A stretch of 64,000 bases of DNA. It comes from Pipra filicauda. Its lineage: Eukaryota > Chordata > Aves > Passeriformes > Pipridae. The translations under genes were made by a program, and so were the position numbers. Of the stretch, positions 42,417 to 51,971 are shown piece after piece. Position 1 is the stretch's first letter, and every line of letters starts with the position of its first letter. The notes beneath the pieces were generated by a model. It made no database searches, was not told where the DNA came from, and saw nothing but the letters and a program-made list of their open reading frames with translations. The stretch spans positions 626,563-690,562 of the forward strand of contig NW_024104437.1 in the NCBI RefSeq assembly GCF_003945595.2. Reading direction: 5' to 3'.

Positions 42417-43103
42417 TGTGCTGGTTTAAAGGTAAACTGGCAGGAGAAATCAACCCAACTCAAAAGAGATTATAAATCAGAGTTACAATTTAATAAAAAT
42501 AATACAATAAATACAATTATATGGACAAACAATTGGTTTTAACCCAGAAGACCCAGATGTATAACCCAGCACCCTGGGGCACAAACAGAGTGGTGTTCGT
42601 TGGCCCCTGTGCTGAGCCCCACGTGGTCCCCCTGAGTCCAAAGTAAAAGGAGAGGGAAAACCTGTTGGTGAGAGTGCTGGTCTCAGGGTGGTGATCACAG
42701 TCTGGTCAAAAGTGGTGGTAGCAGTCCCATTGAGGTTCTGGTCCTCCTCTGGATCTGACGAATGGGGCCAGAAGTCCCAGGATCCCAAGATTATATACAC
42801 TCAGGTTCAAATGGGAATGCCCAGTCTCAATGGGTGATGTGAGTCGCGAGGTAGTTTTGGAATCCTTGGTGGCCCGTTAGCAGACATGACCCCTCAGGCT
42901 GGGTGTGGAAGTGCTAATGACTTCCAGAAGGAGGGTTAACATCACCCATAACTATAGCCTGAGGGGTCAGGTGTGCTCTGGGCAGCTACCGCAAGTCGTC
43001 TATTGTTAGCAGTTCCTAGGAAATTACATGGAGGGTGTAGAATACACAGTTTGGGTTACACCCACACAGTGATGAACTAGTCCTGGCTGCTCTAACTAGG
43101 ACA
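42417..43103 (-). mobile_element. Solo LTR of an endogenous retrovirus, - strand
   Basis: On the + strand it starts TGTGCTGGTTTAAAGG and ends TCTAACTAGGACA; read on the - strand it is TGTCC...CACA. It is 687 bp long and flanked by perfect 5-bp repeats ACTAA at 42412-42416 and 43104-43108, the duplication size expected for ERVL-like elements. Minus-strand signals include a TATATAA box near 42791-42798 and an ATTAAA-type signal around 42490. A 105-codon minus-strand frame (42483-42800) lies inside the LTR and is not a gene. No internal retroviral coding sequence is present. Confidence 0.9.
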
Positions 43104-43108
43104 ACTAA
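43104..43108. repeat. Target-site duplication ACTAA (right)
   Basis: Partner of 42412-42416; see the LTR between them. Confidence 0.85.
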
Positions 43109-43291
43109 CAGGAGATGTGATAATTAATGGCAGCTTTGGTTACAGTGGCCATGAAATAGTGAAGTTCAAGATGCTGTGGCAGAGGAGCTCAGAACATTGG
43201 CAGGCATCAGACCCTGACAATGTCATTGATGATGCGTGGAGTCCTCTGAGAACACATTCCTGGACATCTCAAGGAGAAGGTGGTGACTGAG

Positions 43292-43818
43292 TGTGGTGGG
43301 TTGGATACTAGGTGCCCACCACTTCCCTTTTCAGCTGGATGAAGGGGAGAAAATTGGATGGGGAAAAAAATTGTAGGTCAAGATAGAGGCAAAAGCAGTG
43401 GTCGTGTGAAAGCAAAGGAAAAGACTTTTTTCTCTACCTCCCACCAGCAAGTGATGTCCAGCTACTTCCCAGAAAGCAGGGCTTCAGCACACACAGCAAT
43501 TGCTCTGGAAGACAAATGTCACAAATAATTAATGCTCTTCTTCTCCTCATTCTCTTAGCTTTTATTGCTGAGCAGACATCATATGGTATGGAATATCCCT
43601 TTTGTCAGCTTGGGTGAGCTGTCCTGGCTATACCTCTTCTCAAGATCTTGCCCAAACCCAGTGAACTGCTGAGATGGGAATGTTGGGGTGCCAGCATAGC
43701 TCAGCAGTAGCCAAAACATTGGTGTGTTATCAACACCCTTCTAGCTCCTGGTGCAAAGCACAGCACTACAACCACTGCTGTGGGGAAAGGTAACTCCATC
43801 CCAGCCATATCCAATGCA
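43292..43818 (-). mobile_element. ERVL-type LTR, - strand, in the same CR1
   Basis: On the + strand it starts TGTGGTGGGTTGGATACTAG and ends CATATCCAATGCA. The first 55 bases are the reverse complement of the 3' end seen in the LTR at 37025-37692, so this copy is a related element on the - strand. Other familiar blocks are CATCATATGGTATGGAATAT near 43579, a GTGTGTTATCAACAC block near 43722 and AACTCCATCCCAGCC near 43792. It is about 527 bp. Flanking CTGAG (43287-43291) and CTAAG (43819-43823) fit a 5-bp target duplication with one later change. Confidence 0.85.
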
Positions 43819-46800
43819 CTAAGAACAGCTAGTGTGGATTTACCCAGTGCAAATCATGCCAGGCCAGCTTGTTTGCTATGCTAAAATGTGGAAGAAATAA
43901 AAGAAGTGGATGACATTTTCCTTGACTTACTCAATTCAAGGACACAATATTTTGTGTATCACATTTAAGATATTAAAAATCCAGATGGATGGAAAACTGT
44001 GCAGGTAAAACCTGGTTGGGTGTTGAGGCTCAGAGGGTGGTGGCTAATGGGCCATGCTACACCTGATGGCCTATGGAACAGGAGTACTGAAGTGGTTTAT
44101 AGATTAATATGTCCTATTTGACATCTCTGTGTACAGAGGGAGGCAACAAAGTCAGCTTTGCAGATGACCCCACAGGGACCAGTCAACTTGGTCAAGGGCA
44201 GAGCTGCCACTGGGACCTCACCAGGCTGGAGGACTGGGCCAGCAGAAACCTGTGAAATTCAACAAGGACAAATGCAGAGTTCTACACCTGGGCAGGAAAA
44301 AGGTCTTGCAACAGTACAGGCTGGGAACTGACTTGTTAGACTGCATCTGTAATATTCAGACCCCAGTGATACACAGGAGTGAGTTCAGCAGAGGGCCACT
44401 GAGATGGGCAGGGGCAGGGGCACTTGCCCTGTGAGGAAAGGCTGAGGGTATTCCTGTTTCCCCCTTAGTAAAGTGTGGCTCTGAAAATAGCATTGAAAGG
44501 TGTCATTTGGGTTTGTTACAGGGTAATGGACTTTTTTATTGTTTATACAAGAGGTTAAGAGGTGAATAGCTAACTAAAGTTGTTGAAGCAAATATATGAA
44601 TTTGAGATACTGGTAACAGAATACCTAGCAGCCTCCCATAAGGTCTAGCCTACACTGTTAGCAGCTACATACTTTTATATGGGTCTTTTTAGGTCAGTAG
44701 CCAAATAGAAGGTTTTAGATTTTATAACAGTAAATTCAGTAACTCCATAAATTCACAGGGTATGCTGTTAGACATTTAACAGCAAAGGAAATAGTATAAA
44801 TAAATGAAGAGACTGAAAAGCAAATAGAAGAAAAGACTAACATCATGAGATCAGGCATTTATTAGATAGAAAACACTGGTTTGTAACAAGGCTGAATTGA
44901 TACAGTCAGTAATGAGATACAAGCACTGAAAGATTTGAACATACAAAAGATCAAAAAGAGTGGTTCTTTTCAGTCTGCTTTTTTTCAAAGTTGAAAGAAT
45001 ATAGCATAAAACAGCTGTGTTGATAAAATCAGTTTCAAAGGCAGAATCTTCCATGGTGGAGCTGTACGTGGCATGAAGCAAATCTGTTGAACTTCAAGAA
45101 TACAAATTGATAACACAGGATGCAGTTGATGTACTCGGGGCTCCTTTTCTGCTGGTAAAATGAATGTGCTGGTGATGGTCCCTTTTCTGTGCATGTATGA
45201 ACTTTGAACCAACCAGCAGTGCCGCCACAGCTCCTCAGCACGTGGGTGTGCAGCCACCAGGGCATGTGTTGGGCTTCTACAAAAAGTTCACATTCTGCAC
45301 AAAGCTTCATCCTGAAGTGACTTAATTCCTAACAGTGCCCACATTAGGTAGTTTAAAGTTGTGAGCTGTGAGGATAAGAGTTGCAGTGACTCTGTTTATA
45401 TGTACCTCTTGTTATATTAGAAATGAGATAATGTGTAATTTAACAGAGAATTCAGAAATTACCCCAAGCTATTCTTGGAAGCTAAGGCACACTGCTGTTT
45501 CCAGGGGAGACTGGCTGCATTCATATCCAGTCTCTTGAGCAAGAACTTGTAGCTAAAAGGTGAGAGTTTTCAGCCTTTCCTAGTGGTCTCTCCTTCCTCC
45601 GCAAAACACCAGTCTCTTTAGTGGGAACTGGGAAATCAACAAGGAGCTGGTTTAAGCTTCCTTCTCCCCAAAAGTTCTGTAATACAAACCAAGTACCCAG
45701 CACAAATAATGAAGGAGTAAAGACAGAGAACAAGACAAAAGGATAACAAGATTTAATGAAAAAAAAATTAAAGTTTTAATAATATTTTTTCAGTATTTCT
45801 GCTTTCCTTAAATCTATTCTTTATAAACACATGAAAAACAGGATTTTGTATTTTGTTTAGAATCTTTTAACAGAAACTCTTAGCTTTCTCTTGGAAAGGT
45901 TCATGGAGAGTACTCTTAATCAGCTTCAGCTATTGCCCACTAAACTGTTGAAAATTAAGTTCCTTATTAAGCCTTTATTAAGGAAAACATCTCAGACACT
46001 GCCTACAGTAATCTAGGTAAGTTATTATATAAGTTATTGTATAAATTATTTTCCCAGTTATTATTGTTAGTATTTTTTATTTTAATTAATAGCTAACAAG
46101 CCCTTTATGGACTCTTTTTTGATAGTTAAAACCCAGTCATTCAGTTGATAATTTTTTACTGTATTAATGCAGATCTTGATTAGAAGTTACACGGTTCTGC
46201 ATGTCAGAGGGATCAAGTACACCTAATGTTTAAAAATATCCCTACTATTGGCAATATTTCACTTGGTAACAATGCTGGGAAAAATATCATTGAATTGATA
46301 GTAATATTTAGTAATCTACATTCTGCACAATTAAGGATGTAGCATGTCAGAATAAGCTGCACAGAAGGAAGAATATGTATTTATCAGATGCGAGTGTTAC
46401 TTAGACATTTGTTTCCATTGTGTAAGTAGAAATTTTGCATAATGACATTTTATTTGTGAGAATAAATTGTGCATGAATGCTTTGTGATTACAAACAGAAC
46501 ATAAACAGTCATGACTCTAAAATTTGCTGGTATGAGAATGGCAGTTGGAGAACATGAGTTTAATTGAAATAGAGCTTATATGGCTTGATTGGAGGTGGTA
46601 CATTCCCTAAGTTTTCTCTGATAGGAATAGTGAATTTGTTTCTTGCTGTTGAGGTGGAATTGTCCATCCTGACTATTTAGTTATTTTCACTGAGGCAGTG
46701 AACAATTAAACTTCCAATTTTTTATCTAATTTTTTTCTTTCACAGCTTTGGATTTGTATGCTGGCATAGAGAAGTCCATGTTAGTAACTGCATTTGCCAG

Positions 46801-48050
46801 CTCAGGCAGTGACATTCAAAACAGGGCTGAGTTGAAGAACCTGTTGAGGTAGTATAAAGAATGTTACCATAGTATATTCCTGTCGATTTTTGTGCTGTTT
46901 TTGGAGCTCCCAGATGGTATGCAGATAGGTGACCTGAGAGAATTCACACAGGTATGTGGGTAGTAGGTTAAGTCCTGATTTTAAGTGAGCAGTGTTATCC
47001 TCTTTTTCCTGTATGAGAGTATTCAGGAGTCGCAGCACAACTCCAGTGTGCTTCATGTATCATCTGGGCAATATGGGCATGCACTAATAGAAGTATTCAA
47101 ACCAGACATCTCCAACCTTCAGCTCCTGAGGGAGCAGCACAACATGCCAGGAGCAGCATCCACTCCCTGAGAATCTGTGTGCTATGCCTCAAGTATTACA
47201 GGCAATGTGTTTTTTTGTGTAAGCTGTGTAGTGAGGAACACCAGTTTAGACCTACAGATAAATATTTGCAAAGACTGTATCTCCTAGAGAAACTGGAAGA
47301 GTGTGACACTGCATTGTATTATGGAGCTGCATGGTGTTTTGTAACTTTTAACCCAGCTCTTTTGGTACCCTCTGTAGTAGGTAACTGACTTGAAAAGGCA
47401 AAGCTGAGTTTGAAACAGGGAGACAGAAAAGATAAGGGAGAAAGCAAGAGATAAAACAAACACAGGCTGTTGAGTGAAAAGATAGTATTTTTCTGAAAAG
47501 TCTAATATATAGGTTAGAAAAGGATTTCTCGCCCGTGCCTGGGTGTTAACAAGGCAGGTGAACCAAACTCATGCTGACTTCCACAGCTTCCACATCCTTA
47601 CTGATAACATTTTAAGTAACAGTAGGCATTATATTTTTTTTTCTCTCTCATGCTATATTCTTTTGTACTATACAAATATTTTGATTGCAGCTGAGTCAAA
47701 AAATATGCTCTAATCTTTCTTTCCAGTCTGTCAATCAGGTAGTGACACAATGCTGGCTGTTGTTCTGAAACCTTGAGAGGTTTTTATGACTCCCTTTAGC
47801 ACAGTTAGTACACGATAAACTTCAGAAAAATTAATCTTTGGGCTTGGTAATGTGCTTTTTCATCTTGGCACATTGAGATCCAAAATGTACTCCTTCCTCC
47901 GTCCCCAGAGAATGTTAAGTGGCACCATCAAAAATCATTCTGAAATGCAACAGCTTTCAGAAGGCAGAATAAGAGCATCTGGGCCATTAGCATAAGCAGT
48001 CTGTGATGAGAAGGCACTACAATTGATTATTAAAGTGACCTCATATTAGT

Positions 48051-48171
48051 CTTTCCTTTTCTTTCTTTTTTTCTTTCGTTTTCTTTTTTTCTCTTCCTTT
48101 CTTTCTTTTTTTCTCCCTTTCTTTCTTTTCTCCCTTTTTTTCCTTCCTTTCTTTCCTTTCTTTCTTTCCTT
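48051..48171 (+). repeat. Polypyrimidine (CTTT)n-like tract, 121 bp
   Basis: The + strand is C and T only except for a G at 48078. It is an imperfect CTTT/CCTTT microsatellite. Such strand-asymmetric tracts can form triplex structures and vary in length between individuals. On the transcribed pre-mRNA it would be a long U/C tract able to bind polypyrimidine-binding proteins. That role is inferred only. Confidence 0.95.
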
Positions 48172-48487
48172 GAAAATATGAAGGCTTTCATTACCGTTGG
48201 GGATTTAACTTTTAGAAGTGCAGCTCCTTCTGAATTAAAAGCTTACCCAGGTGGTTACTGAGAAAAGTGTCTTAGTATAAGCAGAACCTCTTTGGTCTAT
48301 TTTTTTTTTTTTTTGGATTATTGCTTGGCTTTGGCTAGATGCTGCTTTTCTACTAAGGAATAAAGCATGAAATGTGAAAACTGGAGGATATAAACATACT
48401 ATACAGATTATCCAGCACCTTTACATCCAGTCGTGGTGTCAGCATTGCAACCACTGCAAAACTATTACTGATTTTTAAATGGTGATT

Positions 48488-48542
48488 TTGTAAATATTTA
48501 CAAAATATTTGTAAATATTTGTAAATATTTATTGTAAATATT
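48488..48542. repeat. AT-rich tandem repeat with repeated GTAAATATTT
   Basis: GTAAATATTT recurs at roughly 10-14 base spacing, four times, in this stretch. The core GTAAATA agrees with the loose forkhead consensus RYAAAYA, but a simple repeat arising by slippage explains it equally well. Confidence 0.8.
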
Positions 48543-49875
48543 CCTGAACAGGCCCTGCACTAGATGATAGGAGGACCTAGTACAGTTATTGAAGATTGGG
48601 GAAGGTAGATTTTTAATTTTTTTCCTTCTGTATGGAGAAAGCCTCTAGGAGTCAACAGACTTGAAATACATGAATGGTAGAAGTGTTGAGCTCATGAAGA
48701 TGAAGACTTCATGTTATATCACAGTATTCATGAAACTGGTACTTGCAAAAATTGTACATGAACGAGCATAGTAGTGCTACAAAATGAGTATCAGCTGTAA
48801 GATATAGCTCCCTTCCCAGTTTAAATCGTGGTGGCCATCAGTAATCTCCTTCACTAGTGTTTTATAACAATTCTCTTTTACAAATGTTTACTATTCACTT
48901 GCATCCCTAATGATCATCCCTGGGCACAGTGAAATCAAAAAGGGAAACTGTAATGCCCTCATCCCTAATTTGGCAGACGCTTAGCTTCCTGTTTTATGAA
49001 GCACTAAAGTGTTTCTGTCCTGTAATCTTCCATTTCAATAGTGAAAAATGGAATAGATGCCACTATTTAATGTAATGAAAAATAATCACAGTGCTCCTGA
49101 AAGCTAATGTAGCAGAATATTCTTCTTATAGAACCTCTGTAGTAAACTACACTCCACTAACCTTATCTTCCGTGCTTGACAGGCAGCAGCCTGGGGTTTG
49201 TGCTCTAGCAATTCTGTTTTACTGGTCAACACAGAATTTTAATTAAACATTGCTTATAGACTGCATCATAAATGGAAAAATAAAATTAGAGCATAGCCTT
49301 ACATGGGGTTTATTATGGTACATGAAGGTGATCTTATTTTTCTCCTAAACCCATGACTATCTTATGATGTTACATAATCAGTGGTTCAATCACAGAATCA
49401 CAGAAGCGGGTCCTCTGTAATTTGTCCAAGTCATTAAATTTTTACAGGCTTTTACACTAGAAAATGGGATTTTTCTTTTGCCTTCTCAATAGTTGTGCCA
49501 GTTTATAAAACATTTACGTATTACTTTAGGAAAAAATAGGCCAATAGGTTAATAGTGAATCCTCAAGTTATTTCAGATTTTCATAAATATGTAAAATAAA
49601 ATATGTCATCTGCATCTATATACTTTAAAGTGTATATATTTACAGAAAAATACCTACTTTAAAATTTGGGCAAAACATGGGGTTTTTTATTTCATAATTG
49701 GAAAAAACTATATCTACTAATACATTTTGGGAGAGGGGTCTATGCACACGTGTGGGGGGGGGGACATCTTTGTTTGTGTGTATTTTTATGTACAGGTTTT
49801 ACCAATACTTGCCTCACTTCTCTCTAAGGAAACATAATATTAGATGGGCATATGAAAGCAACATTAAGTTAACTA

Positions 49876-49909
49876 GGTTACATGAAAATAAAGGTTACAT
49901 GAAAATAAA
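49876..49909. repeat. 17-bp perfect tandem duplication
   Basis: GGTTACATGAAAATAAA occurs at 49876-49892 and again at 49893-49909 without a change. Confidence 0.9.
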
Positions 49910-50239
49910 ATGTACTAATAGTATTTAAACTGTTACTTTATATTCATCCTATATCATAGGGTTTGGTTAAAACATGATTTTTCGTAGCAGATTTTTGCCT
50001 TATTTATCATGCATGCATTGGCAATGAAACTTACTGCAGGGGCAATACAGGATTTGCGCATCAGGTTCTTTATTTTTGAATATTTATGGATTCTATTACA
50101 CAGTCTTGTCCCAAGATATACAGGACTTTGTGGGGACTATTGTAGGGTCGAACACCTATAGTTTTTACTCAAGTTCTGACCAATCTGGGAAGAGCATCAC
50201 TAGGGCTTTCTAATGCTTAGTGTCTTGACAATAAGCCAG

Positions 50240-50405
50240 TGACATGCCCCTGCATCAAAGCAGGACTGCAGCCTCCTGGGCTGCAGTTGGCAGAGAAGGA
50301 CCAGCAGATCAAGGGAAATGATCCTCTGCTCAGCACTGGTGAGACACAGCTGGAGTGCTGGCTCCCAGAGCTCTCGTACAAGAGAGACGTGGACATAGAG
50401 ACGTG
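50240..50405 (+). mobile_element. CR1 LINE fragment, reverse transcriptase end region
   Basis: Blocks GCATCAAAGCAGGACTGCAG, CTCCTGGGCTGCA, CTCTGCTCAGCACTGGTGAG and GCTGGAGTGCTGG followed by GTACAAGAGAGACGTGGA match, with changes and small gaps, the CR1 ORF2 stretch that encodes the SALVRxHLExC region. It is diverged and truncated at both ends, and hence an old copy. Open frames on either strand here are remnants. Confidence 0.78.
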
Positions 50406-51913
50406 GAGTTCCTCATCTGCCAGTCTCTGGCAGAAGGTTAAATCCTTCATTGCAGGATTGGAATAGGGTGCAGAGACATCCTCTGAGGGCAATGTGGCAT
50501 GAATACCACAGCAGTCCGAGCAGGTTCACTTAGAAAGGATCAGCTATTACAAATGCATTTAAGGAAGAAGTAACAAGCAGAGACTGACATTGTCTTTTAA
50601 CTCTTTAATCTCCCTTTTGTCAGTCAGTCTTTGCTTTCCCATTTGCCTCTTTGAGCATGTCAATAATTGTCTATTCACATTGTCAGTGTAAAGAAAAAAT
50701 GCTCAAGTCATCCAGAAGTACTTCCTTATGACCAGTTTAATGACTGTTCAGTATGATCTACATCAGTTCTGTTCTGTCTAGCTCAGTAGTCATTGTCTCC
50801 AAACAGTTACTTTAAAAGTGCAACTGAGTATAAAAAGTAAAAAAAAAAATCTGAGATAGAGAATTCCAGAACCAAATTTTCTTAGAGAATCTCAATACCA
50901 TTTGCCATACATTGTGCCATAGTCTTCAACTCACAGAAATCAATACCTGTGCGTGGTGGGAATACACATCCTTTTGTGAATCTCCGCCAACAGAATCATC
51001 ACATCTGGCACTGAGGTTTTTATTCTGTTCATGTCAACTGAGATACTTGTTGCATCTGTCTTGTACCTTTTAAACACAAGATGAAGTTCTGTTGGCAGTA
51101 TAATAATGGTTTAAGCATTCAGTGTGAGTGATAATATAATATGTATGGATGTACATAAATATATATGTGACAGTTTGCTTATGCATGAACACAGATTAAT
51201 TTTCAGGATCATTACATTAATGCTTAAGCTTTAGTTGTTCATACCAGAATGTTTTAGGGATCTCTGTTTCTGCAAAACATAGTTAGCTTTATGTCCAGAG
51301 AACACTATAATATCTTATTTTGGTTTGTACTTCCATGTACTGCTATGTACTCCTATGTCCCTGATATATAACTAAGCTTTGGAACAGGATGCCTTTGGAG
51401 GCTGTGGAATTGCCATCACAGTAAGATGAATATTACCAACTTCTCGGGAACATTTCAGTATACTTACTGTATTTACATGGCAGGAGGAAAACTCTTTTAG
51501 TTCCTTCTAGACCAACTTTTCCAGTATTCCTAGGAAAAAATCTCAAAAAGCAAAGTATTTTTTGTGGGTGTAGGTATTTGGGAAAATTGAATGCCCTCAC
51601 TTTCTCTGGGAGTGATGTCACACAAGATGTGCTACAGTTGTTGGCTGGCACAACTGCTTGAACAATAAAGGAGCTCAACTAAAATGTGCTGTTCTAGAGA
51701 CTTATATCTGTGTTTGCATACCAATTTTCAAGTTCCTGCTACTTGTGGCTGCCATGGGGTGTGTTCAAGATTTGGCATTTGCTTTGGTCACTGTATCTAA
51801 TTTCTCTATCAAGTTATTTCCCTCAATACCTAGCAAAGATCCACAATTTTGTTATTAGAAATCTTAGCATTCTGTACTGTATTTACTGAGAGAGATAACT
51901 CTTTGTTTTTCAG
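50406..51913 (+). other. MAGI2: End of the long upstream MAGI2 intron
   Basis: Non-coding. The 3' end carries a T-rich tract leading to the acceptor TTTGTTTTTCAG at 51902-51913. The intron is longer than 51.9 kb since no upstream MAGI2 exon (for example the first WW domain) appears in the window. Very long introns are known for MAGI2. Confidence 0.7.
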
Positions 51914-51971
51914 AGCTTCCATATGGCTGGGAGAAAATTGATGATCCCATTTATGGCACTTATTATGTTGA
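51914..51971 (+). CDS. MAGI2: MAGI2 exon: first half of WW domain 2
   Basis: MAGI2 is a synaptic and junctional scaffold with guanylate-kinase-like, WW and PDZ domains. This 58-bp exon follows TTTTTCAG and ends at the strong donor GTAAGT (51972). It starts with AG, completing a Glu codon begun upstream, and ends with GA (phase 2). It reads [19 protein letters not shown] and then D with the next exon. The Trp of GW is the first signature Trp of a WW domain, and the YYV run is its central aromatic strand. The wording matches MAGI2 rather than MAGI1, which as I recall has ELPAGWEKIEDP here. The ORF is far too short to be seen without splice context. The paralogue assignment comes from remembered sequences and is firm. 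Confidence 0.96.

Larger units (their letters stand above)
42045..44453 (+). mobile_element. CR1 LINE, interrupted by two LTRs
   Basis: Three collinear + strand pieces belong to one CR1: 42045-42416 and 43104-43291 (endonuclease region, with a GACTTTAACCTCTCTGACAT block and later GGCCATGAAATAGTGAAGTT) and 43819-44453 (reverse transcriptase region). The last piece contains GCTAGTGTGGATTTACCCAG and, in translation from 44252, MKFNKDKCRVLHLGRKK followed by QQYRLG. It ends near GAGGAAAGGCTGAGGG. Removing the two LTRs restores continuity at both joints. The copy has frame breaks and internal loss after 44340, so it is dead. Confidence 0.88.
44454..50239. other. AT-rich intronic DNA with simple repeats
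   Basis: No exon was recognised. Listed separately are the polypyrimidine tract at 48051-48171, the GTAAATA-rich repeat at 48488-48542 and the 17-bp duplication at 49876-49909. A T run lies at about 48300-48315 and a G10 tract at 49754-49763. A weak CR1-like match (CACAGAATCACAGAA near 49390) is too short to call. Confidence 0.5.

Noticed and set aside
42483..42800. 105-codon minus-strand frame
   Set aside because: Entirely inside a solo LTR; LTRs of this type do not encode this as a gene.
49386..49440. Possible CR1 3' end (CACAGAATCACAGAA)
   Set aside because: The match ends after about 15-20 bases; following sequence only loosely fits, so it was not called.
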